Assembly (NCBI GenBank): GCA_029817715.1
Contig: JARUPY010000606.1
Coordinates: 8,432,001 to 8,496,000, forward strand
DNA length: 64,000 nucleotides
From: Melastoma dodecandrum
Lineage: Eukaryota > Streptophyta > Magnoliopsida > Myrtales > Melastomataceae
Direction: 5' to 3'
Below are positions 47,229-58,148 of this stretch, piece by piece (the stretch's first letter is position 1; each line of letters opens with the position of its first letter). A program made the translations under genes and the position numbers. Under the pieces are notes generated by a model. It made no database searches and was not told where the DNA came from. It worked only from the letters and a program-made list of their open reading frames with translations.

Positions 47229-48395
47229 CGCCGCGCCCCGCCGATCGAGAGTGCTCCGAAGAAGGAAGAGAGAACTTCCTTTGTTTTGCAGGCGAGGACA
47301 AAATCATTGCGGTTATTTCAACGTTTGCGTTTAATTGTTTGATATTTTCAATTAGGTCCTCATTGTTTAAAGTCCTTTCCAATAACATCCTCCTGGTGTT
47401 CTTCCAAGTCTAGTTTTTCTTACATCCTTTTGTTTCGATGAATATGAGAACTGTTCTTGCAGCTCGCAGAAACAAGATTCATAGGAATGTCTCTGTTGCG
47501 GGTTGTCTGATTTTTTCTGTTGACTGATGGGCGATTCTCAATTTACTTATCTCCTTTAACGTGGGATTTAGCAGAGAAGTAGTTGCTTTGGATGAAGGCA
47601 GCCATTATGCAAGAACGAGCTGCGTCTGTGGTGTATTTTCGAGTTCCAGACAAGATCAATGTTACTGGTCTAGATTCTGTGGTCTGTTCCTCCGAATAGT
47701 CGGGACTCGGGATTCAAGCTAGGAGCGGCAGCTCTGGCTCTATGGCAAAATTATCCCTCCCTGTTTGAGTCCTGATACTAAACCAGTAGTTAAAGTAGCC
47801 TGCAAAAGATACAGAAAAGCATATCAGAACAGACAACTCCGTTCCTAAAAAACAGACGGAATGAGGGATTTCGCTTCAAACAAGTGAACATACACATGAT
47901 GCGAAGAAAAGGATTTTCCGTGATTACCCAGCAGGCATTTTCCGTTGTCTGCTGGTGCAAACAAATCATGGCATATAGACTTACCAGTAGACATTCCGAC
48001 GGATTTTCATTAACTCAGATATGGTTAAGCGCATGGGTAAGTCTAAGCTGGCATGAGAAATTCCTCCGAGGAAGCTACAAAATCCATTCTCCCAATGGTT
48101 TTGGTAGGACTTCTCCATCATCTGTTCTCGCACTACAATCTGCTTGTACTCAGGGAAAACCAAGGATCACTTGTTCGCTCCTGCTTGTCACGTACATATA
48201 TGCCGGCTAAATAAGCGAGCTGAAGCTTTCTTGAATAGAATAAAGCCTACCTTTTCTTATTCCTTTTTCAATGAAGGGGATATACTCGAATATATTCCTC
48301 TGCCGGCAGGGCCTTACGATATTATAAACTTAGATAAAGCAACAACGGGTGCTCGTATAACTCCATCTTGATCCTCGAGGTGCATGTAGTTAGAC
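47229..48395. other. Intergenic region between UreD and the second ABCB gene
   Basis: It holds the UreD upstream region and the leader of the divergent ABCB gene. No convincing coding sequence was found. Confidence 0.4.
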
Positions 48396-51300
48396 ATGCA
48401 GGTGGAGGAAGAGCAGAAGAAAACGGGTCCTTCAGTGGTGCCCTTCTTAAAACTTCTAAGCTATGCAGATGCACTCGATTGGCTTCTCATGGCGCTTGGT
48501 GGCTTGGGTGCTATCGTCCATGGGATGGCCCTTCCTGTTGGATACCTGTTGCTAGGAAAAGCACTCAATGCCTTTGGCAACAATATCAATGACACCGACG
48601 CCATGGTGAAAGCATTGAAAAAGGTACGCCCATTTGCTGAAGATCAAAAGCAAGTAAAATACACTTCTCGTCGCCAGAATTCTGATGCGTGGTTCTTGTT
48701 TCTTCTGCAGGTTATTCCATACGTGTGGTACATGGCCTTCGCGACATTCCCTGCTGGAATTTTAGGTAACCTTCATCCATCTCTTAAATCTGATGTACCA
48801 GAGCTCCTGATGATTGTTATGTAGCAACTTTCTGCAATTCCTGCAGAGATTGGATGCTGGATGTATGCGAGCGAGAGACAATTGGCTCGCCTCAGGTTAG
48901 CATTCCTGAGCTCAATCCTCAGCCAAGAGATAGGAGTTTTCGACACCGAATTATCCAGCGGGAAAGTAGTTTCAGGGATAACAACACACATGAGCATCAT
49001 TCAGGATGCAATCGGAGAGAAGGTAACGATGATCACCACCCAAAATCGATTTCAATCTGTCGCATGGCTTAATCTGCGGATATCAAGCCAGTATCTTTCC
49101 CCAACTGCAGCTAGGACACTTCCTTTCAAGTATTGCCACTTTCCTCACCGGTGTCCTGATTGCTTTCATATGCTCTTGGGAAGTATCGCTCCTTGCCTTG
49201 TTCATCGTTCCTCTGATCTTGATAATTGGAGCCACCTACACCAAAAAGATGAATGTCATTTCGGCAACCAAAATGATTTATCTATCAGAAGCCACATCAG
49301 TTGTCGAAGAGGTAATCTATGCTCCTGTCCAGACATATGCCCTTGGTTATGATCTCCAAATAAATGACGAGAACATTGGCCATGCAGACAATATCCCAAA
49401 TAAAGACCGTGTTTGCATTCGTTGGGGAAAATCGTGCAATACAGACATTTTCGCAGCGTATGGACAAACAATCCACGATAAGCAAAGGAGAGGCCATGAT
49501 CAAAGGAGTTGGAACTGGGATGTTCCAAACTGTGACTAACTGCTCTTGGGCGTTGATCATATGGGTTGGAGCAGTGGTAGTCAAAGCAGGTAGATCAACC
49601 GGAGGGGACGTAATCGCAGCCATTATGAGCATCCTATTCGGTGCAATGTAAGTTCTGTCATATGCCTACAGCAGACACTTCAGTCTTTCACTTTCCTCGT
49701 TTTCATTTGATCACACACCCTCTACAACAAAAGCAATAAGAAGCGACTAAACTAACGATTGCAGTTCCCTCACTTATGCCGCCCCTGATATGCAAGTCTT
49801 TAATCAAGCAAAGGCAGCAGGGGCTGAAGTTTTCCGGGTGATCCAAAGACAGTCACCGATTAGGAAGACAACGGGACGCAAGAATCCTGATAGAGTTCAA
49901 GGAAACATCGAGATTTACAAAGTACACTTTGCATATCCATCTCGTTTAGATAAGCCGATCCTTCAAGGCTGCACGTTATCACTTCCGGCTGGAAAGACAA
50001 CTGCTTTGGTGGGCAGCAGTGGTTGCGGTAAAAGCACCATCATATCCTTGGTTGCACGGTTCTACGATCCTTTGAAAGGTCAGATACACGCATCGCTTAT
50101 CCTCAATCTTCCTACGGTTTCCTCAACAACTGCCACGGCAACAGAAGTACGTGAGCTAACAACACTTTTCTCTTCATTTCCAGGCACAATTCTCTTAGAT
50201 GACTACAACATTCAAGACCTTGATATGAATTTCCTTAGGCAAAACATCGGAGCAGTGTCACAGGAGCCGTCCTTGTTTGCAGGAACCATCAAGGATAACA
50301 TCAGAGTAGGAAATTTAGATGCAAGCGATGAAGAAATAGAGAAAGCTGCAATCATGGCGAATGCGCATAACTTTGTATCCGAACTTCCGGACAAATATCT
50401 GACTGAGGTAATACAGAAACGTGGTGAGCGGTAATGAGTGATTTCTCCGTTCACATACAAGCTCTGAAAGTCGAGTTGCATATCAGGTGGGGCAAAGGGG
50501 CTTCAAGCTTTCTGGAGGACAAAAGCAAAGAATTGCCATAGCATGAGCCATCCTGAAGGACCCTCCGATACTTTTGCTAGATGAGGCCACGAGTGCTCTC
50601 GATTCGGAGTCCGAGAAGCTGGTTCAAGACGCCCTTGAGAAGGCCATGGAGGGAAGAACGGCCATCTTGATTGCGCATAGGATGTCGACCATAGTTAATG
50701 CGGATATAATCGCAGTCGTCGAGAACGGACAGGTTAAACAGACCGGAACTCATCGAGGCTTGCTGGAGACCAGCAAATTTTACAGCAACATGTTCCATAT
50801 GCAAGACATTAGCACTATTCCTGGCACCAGGTTGGTTGATTTCAAAATAGATCACACATTTCGTATGCATTTATCAAAGCACACGCCTGCTCAACTCCCG
50901 ATTCTGTATTGCTGCAGTTCTACGGATGAAGCCGAAGACTCTGAAAACGGCATAACTAAGGGCTCTCCTGACAAGAAGGGGCAAAAGGAGAGACCGATCA
51001 TCGTGGAGGAGTTCCAGAAGGAAACTACCGAGATCGAAGCCCAAAACCAAAGGCTGGAGCTGTCCCTCTTCTTTAGAATCTGGTATGAGTTAGACAGGAA
51101 AGAACTGGTCAGAATAGCCCTAGGCTCTCTGGCTGCGGCCTTCTCCGGCATCTCCAAGCCCCTTTTCGGATACTTCATCATCACGATCGGTGTAGCCTAT
51201 TACGAACCGAATGGGAAGCAGAAAGTAGGATGGTTCTCGATCATATTCTCCGTGGTAGGGCTTCTGGCATTAGTCTCACACATTTTGCAGCATTACTTCT

Positions 51301-52826
51301 ATGGAGTTGTTGGTGAGAAGGCCATGCTAAACCTCAGAAAAGCGCTGTTTGCCGGCGTCTTGCGGAACGAACTGGGCTGGTTCGAGAAATCTGAGAACAG
51401 CATCGGCCTCGTCACTTCGCGAATCATCAACGACACAGCCATGGTGAAAGTGATAATCTCCGACCGCATGTCCGTGATCGTCCAGTGCATCTGCTCCATC
51501 CTGATTGCAACGGTGGTCAGCTTGGTCGTGAACTGGAGAATGGCCCTGGTGGCTTGGGCGGTGATGCCTTGCCACTTCATCGGCGGCCTGATTCAAGCCA
51601 AGTCCGCCAAAGGATTCTCAGGTGATTCTGTGGCCGCGCACCACGAACTGGTTGCCCTCACGTCCGAGGCCGCAACAAACATAAAGACGGTCGCATCCTT
51701 CTGCTATGAAGAACACATCTTGGGCAAAGCCAGGAGGTCGTTGGAAGTACCGAAGAGGAAGAGCAGGAGAGAAAGCGTCAAGTTTGGAATAATTCAAGGG
51801 ATCTCCCTTTGCCTGTGGAACATTGCGCACGCGGTGGCGCTCTGGTACACGACCATCCTCGTTGAGAGACATCAGGCCTCCTTCAAGAATGGGATAAGGG
51901 CGTACCAAATATTCTCGCTCACGGTCCCTTCCATTACCGAGCTGTGGACGCTGATCCCCATGGTCATAACTGCGATGAATATCCTGACCCCGGCCTTTCA
52001 GACCCTTGATCGCAAGACCGAAATAGAGCCAGACGTGCCGGAAAACGAAAATCTCCGGAGGATCAGCGGAATGGTGGAATTTCAAAACGTTAAGTTCATC
52101 TACCCTACGAGGCCGGACGTGCTTGTTCTGAGAAACTTCTCGTTAAGGATAGAATCTGGAACCAAGGTCGCTCTAGTTGGACCGAGCGGGGCGGGGAAGT
52201 CCTCGATCCTTGCCCTCGTGCTGAGATACTACGATCCACTAGGGGGAAAGGTCCTGATCGATATGAAGGATGTCAGGGAGTACAACTTGAGGATGCTGAG
52301 GGCACAGATAGGGGTGGTGCAGCAGGAACCCCTCCTCTTTAGCTCCTCTCTAAGGGAGAACATCAGCTATGGAAACGACATGGCCTCGGAGGCGGAGATC
52401 GAGGAGGCAGCGAGGCAGGCGAATATCCATGACTTCATCAGCGGTTTGCCCGAGGGATACAACACGCCCGTGGGCGAGAAGGGGTGCCAACTCTCCGGAG
52501 GCCAGAAACAGAGGATAGCCATCGCGAGGACCCTACTCAAGAGACCGGCAATCCTACTGCTAGATGAGGCGACGAGCGCACTGGACGCAGAGTCCGAAAG
52601 GACGGTCATAAGGGCGTTGGAAAGGGCGACAATGGCAGGGGAAGGGGGGTTCCTATCGAGGACAACGCAGATCACGGTAGCTCATCGACTCTCAACGATC
52701 GTGAAATCGGACACGATAATAGTGATGGACAAGGGGGAGATCGTGGAGACTGGGGATCACACCGCCCTGATCAGATCGGGCGGGATATACTCGAGGCTGT
52801 TCGAGCTCCAAAACCTAAAGGATTGA
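48396..52826 (+). pseudogene. Second full-size ABCB (P-glycoprotein type) transporter gene with an in-frame nonsense codon
   Basis: Nine exons keep one frame: 48396-48623, 48711-48765, 48847-49022, 49111-49311, 49388-49647, 49765-50078, 50184-50407, 50487-50830 and 50918-52826, for 1236 codons before the normal stop. Two transmembrane domains and two nucleotide-binding domains are recognisable, with Walker A GSSGCGKST (near residue 390) and GPSGAGKSS (near 1021), and [12 protein letters not shown] in both halves. In the first half the codon after IAIA is TGA (50544-50546) where the family has arginine, which a single C-to-T change of CGA would explain. It lies at codon 506. Everything after it, including the whole second half, is intact, so this is a very young pseudogene, a null allele or a sequence error. 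The sequence is clearly diverged from the ABCB gene at 42-4874, so it is not a recent tandem copy. Substrate unknown. Confidence 0.85.
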
Positions 52827-53331
52827 TTGATTGATCCACACATTCCTCCGTCCCTCCAATTCGTCGTCGTCATCATCAACCCAATCCACACAGATAACTG
52901 TAATCAAGCAAGCATGACTGCGATACATTGAACCTGGACAATGTCGACAATTCTAACCTCCTTGCAGTTTCCTCCTCCCCCACGGGGTGTTATATTAAGG
53001 GGCTGTACACGCATCCTCGTTCCTTCCTTAATTATACTTTTTGTTTTACAATACAAGGTTGGTCGGAAAGGAGAGAGAAATAAAAAAAACAAGGTTTTCT
53101 TTTTGGTTGGTTCCCTTTGGAGGTTTTTTTAAGTTCCAGTAATCCCGGAGGGTTGAGAGTTGGTTCACGTCCATGGCTCCGGTAGCAACTGTCGATGGCG
53201 GCGGAGTCGGAGGAGAGTTGGAGCTGAAGAAGAGGAACATTTTGGATCTGGGGTGAATGTTATGCACATTTTTATCAGTAAATTTTGTGTAGATAAGCGG
53301 GGGATGACTGGTGGTTGGATATTAGTTGACT
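52827..53331. other. 3' flank of the second ABCB gene
   Basis: No supported gene; short open frames only. Confidence 0.4.
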
Positions 53332-53586
53332 CTGAAGCACTTGTGACGGTGGTGGTCGCTCGGCTCGCTATCCCTGTCGATGGATTCCCACACCATTTGG
53401 AAGTCGTGGACGTGGCAGGGGATGTTGATGAGCCCCTTCTGATCGGACCCTTACTCCTCCTCTACCTCCTTGAGCAGCCTGGCGAACATCGGGTGATTCA
53501 AGTAGTCGACGTGGACCAGGAACCTCCTCCTCGCCGTGACCCACGGAAACGGGGATGCAGCCCTTCGGGACGTCGGCTTTGGCCAT
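53332..53586 (-). pseudogene. SAUR32-like auxin-responsive gene, broken
   Basis: From an ATG at 53586 the minus strand reads MAKADVPKGCIPVSVGHGEE, the typical SAUR32-type start of the SAUR domain. The frame then shifts near 53545. The next frame continues FLVHVDYLNHPMFARLLKEV and, after an in-frame TAA at 53451-53453 where the family has tyrosine (EEEYG), GLINIPCHVHDFQMVWESID to a normal stop at 53332. SAUR32-like proteins promote apical hook and cell expansion by inhibiting PP2C phosphatases. One frameshift and one nonsense change make this copy non-functional. The proposed Gypsy LTR boundary lies about 15 bp upstream of the ATG. Confidence 0.8.
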
Positions 53587-53814
53587 GGTGGATTTAACGT
53601 TGTTGGGGGTGTGTTCGCGCACGAAACGGATCACGTTGGAAATATTTGGCAAAGGACTCACAGTAGTTATATTGTGGTCGCCAGTAAGAAGATGCACTAA
53701 TTTATACGGAAATAATGCAAGTCTTACAATCTTTAGAGAATTAAAAGAAAAGGGCTTACAGCCATTAAAAGGGAAAAAAGGGAAACGGTGGTGACGATGC
53801 GGGATCTTGGAGAA

Positions 53815-54024
53815 CGCGTGATGAAGGCCTTGGAAGCTCGCTTCGTCGGAGGTGGTCGCTGGCGGAAGGTCGTGACGAAGGCCTTGGAAGCTCGCTTCGT
53901 CGGAGGTGGTCGCTGGCGGAGAGTTGTGACGAAGGCCCTACGAGCTCACTTCGTCGGTGGAGTCGCTGGCGGAGGATTGGCGGCAAAGGCCCTACGAGCT
54001 CACTCTGTCGATGGAAGGATAGTT
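53815..54024. repeat. 54-bp tandem repeat, about four copies
   Basis: The AAGGCC(TTGGA/CTACG)AGCTC core recurs at about 53824, 53878, 53932 and 53986, a constant 54-bp period. Copies 1-2 and 3-4 are more alike within pairs. The unit length is a multiple of three, so an open frame spans it, but no protein family is recognised. Confidence 0.9.
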
Positions 54025-54127
54025 GACCTCTAAGCCGGGTCAGGGCATCTAATTCCTAAGGTTGACGAACAAACTTCAGAGTTTTGGCTGTGTATGGTCG
54101 TCACTTTTTCTTGAAAAATTCCTCTGC

Positions 54128-54137
54128 TATTTATAGA
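54128..54137 (-). promoter_or_regulatory. LTR TATA box of the Gypsy element
   Basis: CTATAAATAG on the minus strand. It lies about 490 bp downstream of the LTR start in the element's orientation and is followed by a presumed R/U5 region. Confidence 0.55.
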
Positions 54138-54448
54138 GGACTTGTACGTGTTTAACACGTAACAGATAGATCGTGTTATAGATCGTGATCCCTAATGTCG
54201 TGGGAGTGTCTCAACAACCCCCTTGATATATGGGATCACGTTCCTGGATATTTAAGATCAGTTACGATCCTTAACAAACGTGATTGAAAATGAATAAATT
54301 TATTTCAACTTCGTCGACTTGACTGATCTGTACGGACTGCGAACGACTTGGTCGACTTTATCCAGGATTCCATCAACTTGACCCTACTAGTAGACCTAGC
54401 TACTGTTGAGTCATCTTGATTGGCTTTGATCATTATATTCCTTCATCG

Positions 54449-54548
54449 TGAGTCGACCTAGTCGACCCCGTTTATAAGTCGATCTAATCGACTTCGTCAT
54501 AAATCGACCTAGTCGATTTCGTCGTGAGTTGGCCTAGACGACTACATC
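54449..54548. repeat. Degenerate ~25-bp repeats rich in GTCGAC in the LTR U3 region
   Basis: About four imperfect units of the form AGTCGACCTAGTCGAC plus a short tail follow one another. They lie upstream of the minus-strand TATA box, where an enhancer would be expected. Confidence 0.6.
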
Positions 54549-54634
54549 TTGGGCCGACTTGGAGTGTGACTTGAGGGATTACTGGGTTTCTGTTCTAAAA
54601 CCAGGCCCAAAATTAATTGACATGTCAACATAAG

Positions 54635-54644
54635 CCCCCCTTTT
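54635..54644 (-). other. Polypurine tract of the Gypsy element
   Basis: AAAAGGGGGG on the minus strand, four bases from the proposed LTR start (CTTA|TGTTGACATG). Confidence 0.7.
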
Positions 54645-54681
54645 ATGCTGGGTTGGCTATGCCGACTCAGCAGAAATCATA

Positions 54682-54690
54682 CCCTATATA
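54682..54690 (+). promoter_or_regulatory. TATA-box candidate for the antisense gene in the Gypsy element
   Basis: CCTATATAGAGG on the plus strand, about 140 bp upstream of the ATG at 54829 and just inside the element next to the polypurine tract. Confidence 0.45.
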
Positions 54691-54828
54691 GAGGAGAGTC
54701 ATCGTCCTTTTCCCGCACTTTTCTTCCTTGCTCAACACTTCTCCATCTTCTCCAAGAAATCAGAAACCCTCGCTTCCTAGAAAAACTCTTCGTCTCCCTC
54801 CTCAAAAACTCTTCCGATCCTTAAAAAG

Positions 54829-57800
54829 ATGTCGACTTTTAAGGCTTTCGAGCTCTATAATCTGCGTGCGGGGTCAACCGGACCCGTTCCGGTTGCAGAG
54901 GATCAGGGATCGGGCGTCACTCTCGGACCTATCCTGCCGGAGCATTTTTTCCCGGGGACGGTGCCGCTCAACTACCTCGTCACTGAGAAGCCCATCCCGA
55001 TCTGCCATCCCAACTTCGTCGATCCCCTCAACTGGGAAGGTCAGGGATCCTTCCTGTGTTTTCCTTCTGCATCTAAATCTGAGATGGTGGAATGGCTCGA
55101 GATGTGGGAGGAGCACTTTGCAGAGAGGTTTAGGAGTCAGAAAATCCTGAGGTTCTTCATAATGTCCGTGGCAGACAAGAACTGTGATCCTAGGGTTTGC
55201 TCGGCCATGCTGCCTTTCTGGAACTCTGCTGTCAATTGCTTCTATTTCCCGGAGGGTCCCATGTCTGTTACATTGGCAGATGTGAAGATTTTGACCAGGT
55301 GCAAAATCAATGGCCTCCCTGTTCGACAATACTCTCAGGCAAGTGATATTAATCCTAAGGGCGCCCTTCAGTACATGGAGGTGGTGAGCAGGCACTTAAA
55401 AATGGCCTCAGCAGGCAAAGAACCAGATGAGAAGTTGTCGACCGAAGGTTTTGGCGCCCGGGAAGAGGTCGAGTTTCTCAGCACCTGGTTAAGCATGTTT
55501 GTTTATTGCTTCCCTGGTAAGAAGGTTAGCCACACTTCTTATGCAGTGGCCAACTTTCTGAGGGAGACCAATGAAGAAATCTCTTGGGGCCCCTTCATTT
55601 TGGGTCTTCTTTACCATGATCTGGACAGAGCGACGACTCAGATCAAGCCATTTCCGAAACATCCAGCAGGAGGGTTGCTCTGGTTAGTTCACCTCTGGTC
55701 GGCTATGTGGATGCCAGGATTGACTGGGTTCAAAGGTCCTGCTTCGCCCGTCGAGTCTGCCTATTATGGGGAGACCATCTTGGAGCAGTGCTGCCAGCGG
55801 AAGGATCAATGGCTTATGACATCTATCACTGGCCACATGAAGCACATCGTCGACTTCGGCAGGGTAGATCGACGCAACTGGGCACCCTTTCCAGGCGGCA
55901 AGACATTTGCTCAGGAAATCAATCCTCAAGCTTCTCGTGGCTTCTGGAATGGGGTATTGACCCGCAGGGACCTACCAGTTATCTTCGACGGCTACCTGAC
56001 CTTTGAAGCCTATAACCCTCAGCTGTGTGCAAGGCAGTTTGGGTTCATCCAGGGTGTAGCGGTTCCACTTGCCGACCCTACTGGTGGCTTGTGCGGGGAC
56101 AGGATGAAGAGAATCGTGTGCAAGCCGATCTCCCCGAAGACCCTCGACTTGCTCAACAGCAAGGCGCAGCTCTCCCAGATAGAATTCCCATCTGGTACTT
56201 CTGCCTGTTTTGCCACACAGTTCTTCACTGTGCTATGGTCGACTACCTATGAAGAGCTGCGGGCTTTGATGCATTTTTTGGAGGTCTCCAAAGAGCCTGA
56301 TTTTTACATAGGCGACGCGCATATCAAAGCAAAAGGTAAAGACTTAGCTTGATTTTAAAAGTATTGGGTTCTTAGTATTAATCGTGAGCTTTCTCCTTTT
56401 CAGGATCAATGATGCCTCAGGGCTCTGGAAAATCCAAGCCTAAGGCTCCCCTTGCCCCCGCTCCTTCTAGACTCAAGTCGACTGGCAAGGGGAAAGCTAA
56501 GGTGGCGAGCCCCAGGGAGAAAGCTGCAAGTGATCCCTCTAAGGCTCGACCTAAAAACGCTCCAAAGCGCAAGGCGGCCGAGGCAGGAGATCTTGAAGAG
56601 ATGCCTCTATCCCAGAGGAGGAGACTGGTGAAGGTATCATCTTCAGTGGCGGCTCCTCTTCCCAAGTCGCTGACTACCGTAGCGGCGACTTCTTCTTCGA
56701 GGTCGCCAGCAGCGGTGGCTCCATTCAGATCACCAGTAGTGAGTTCATCATCTGCTGCGGTGCCTGCGACCTTAACGACGGCCGACATCACTCGAGGAGC
56801 GACTACAGAGGTATGATTCTACTGATTCTAATTCATCTTGAGCTTCTGTATCTAACCCGCACTATATTGCCTAGGGCGAAGCGTCAACCGGAGGTGGTGA
56901 CCAACCTACTCCGGTTGTGTTCGAGACAGGTGCAACGGCTTCGATCGCCGAGGTGAGCTCGACTCCCTGCTAAGATATATCACTCTAGTTCATATATGAA
57001 CCTTGGTTTTATTACACTCTACTCTAGGAAGAGCAGGCTCCTGAAGTCTTGCTACAAGAAGGAACCGCTATGGTTTTAGTCGATCCTCCAACTCGGTCGA
57101 CGCGAGAGGGGGCACCACCTCAGTCGATGCGAGAGGAGGAAGAACAAGGCGTTCCTTCTTCTTCAGTCCCCACTCCTGCACCACCAATGGTACGTGTTCT
57201 TCTCTCACACGGAGCATGGCGTTGTTATCGCGATTCTAACCGCGACACCTCACAGGCTCGTCCGAAGAGAGTGAAGACGACTGCTGGTCGCAAGAAGGCT
57301 CCTACTCCCTCCACTTCTTCGGGCGAAAGTCTTGAGGATTTACTACCTTCAGAGGTAAGTATTCGATTGCATGGAGGTGTCGACTTTTCGGGATGTTGTA
57401 TCTTAGCAACATTTCATTTCTTATTCTGCAGGGTCCTGCTACAGCGACCTCGACTAGCGACCCATGGGTAAAGCTTCACCAGGACATTGAAGAATTTTGC
57501 CAACTCCTGCTCATTGACCCCTTAAGCGTCGACGAGTTTAGGAGGATGCAGAAGCTGTTGAAGGAGATCGAGACATCCCCTCGGGTCACGGATGAAATAC
57601 TGGGGGCCTGCAAGAGCTTCAGGTCGACGTATTGGACCTGCTGGAGGGATTACTACGCCGACCTGCTCACCTACGACTTGACCGACTCGAAGATTCAGTC
57701 GATCAATGAAGCTCGAGGGCAGGCCTCTAAAGCTGCAGAGGACGCCCGCCAACGTTTGGTCGATGTGCAAGAGAGGCTGACCGAGGCAGAGAGACAGATA

Positions 57801-58016
57801 GAGTTCTATACGAACCTGAAGAATGACCTGACTCGGCAGCTTGCGTCGATCAATACTCAAGAAATCGAGGAGCTGGAGGCCAACGCTGAGAAGGATAGAG
57901 AAAAGGTCGTCGACCTTTATGCCCAGCTAAACAAGGTGAACGTGAAGCGACGAGCTCGTAAATCCCTTGTCCTTGATTTCAGAGAAGTTGGCGGGTTATG
58001 GAGGCTAGATTTGTAA
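54829..58016 (+). CDS. Plant mobile domain (PMD) protein gene carried antisense inside the Gypsy element
   Basis: The frame is open from 54829 and continues through five apparent GT-AG introns: exons 54829-56335, 56404-56810, 56875-56952, 57028-57189, 57256-57354 and 57432-58016, joining to 945 aa. Residues 1-500 resemble the aminotransferase-like plant mobile domain, for example AMLPFWNSAVNCFYFPEGPM, TLADVKILTRCKINGLPV and LSMFVYCFPGKKVSHTSYAV. Next comes a Lys/Pro/Ser/Thr-rich disordered stretch. The last 190 residues are a charged helical region that looks like a coiled coil. PMD proteins (MAIN/MAIL family) act in gene silencing and genome stability, and PMD genes are often found in transposable elements. 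Its function in the element is unknown. Codons are intact throughout, which suggests recent selection or youth. Confidence 0.75.
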
Positions 58017-58148
58017 CCAAAGAACAACGCAATTCGATTATTTTTGCTTTACTGAACAAATCAAGTATCTTATGTCCCGAATGAATTTCTGCCTACTACG
58101 CTGAATTCATTCTTCCAAACAGCGTTACTGAAGCCTAGCGCGATTTTC
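58017..58148. other. Junction between the convergent antisense gene and pol
   Basis: The plus-strand PMD gene stop (58014-58016) and the minus-strand pol stop (58149) face each other 132 bp apart, so transcripts from the two strands would converge here. Confidence 0.7.

Larger units (their letters stand above)
53601..54630 (-). repeat. Probable 3' LTR of the Gypsy element
   Basis: The proposed termini are TGTTG (53601) and CAACA (54630), with a polypurine tract next to the latter. Inside are a minus-strand TATA box (54128-54137), a 54-bp tandem array toward the U5 end and a roughly 25-bp repeat array in U3. The lower boundary is tentative. Confidence 0.5.

Noticed and set aside
50831..50917. 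Possible continuous coding through this stretch of the second ABCB gene
   Set aside because: It is open in frame, but GT-AG ends and unusual composition in the linker fit an 87-bp intron better. Both readings keep the downstream frame.
53815..54024. Tandem 54-bp repeats considered as a CRISPR-like array or a repeat protein
   Set aside because: Units are contiguous without spacers, this is eukaryotic DNA, and the open frame has no family match. It is an LTR-internal tandem repeat.
57957..57981. GTAAAT...TTTCAG inside the last exon of the PMD gene looks like an intron
   Set aside because: At about 25 bp it is far below the minimum plant intron length.
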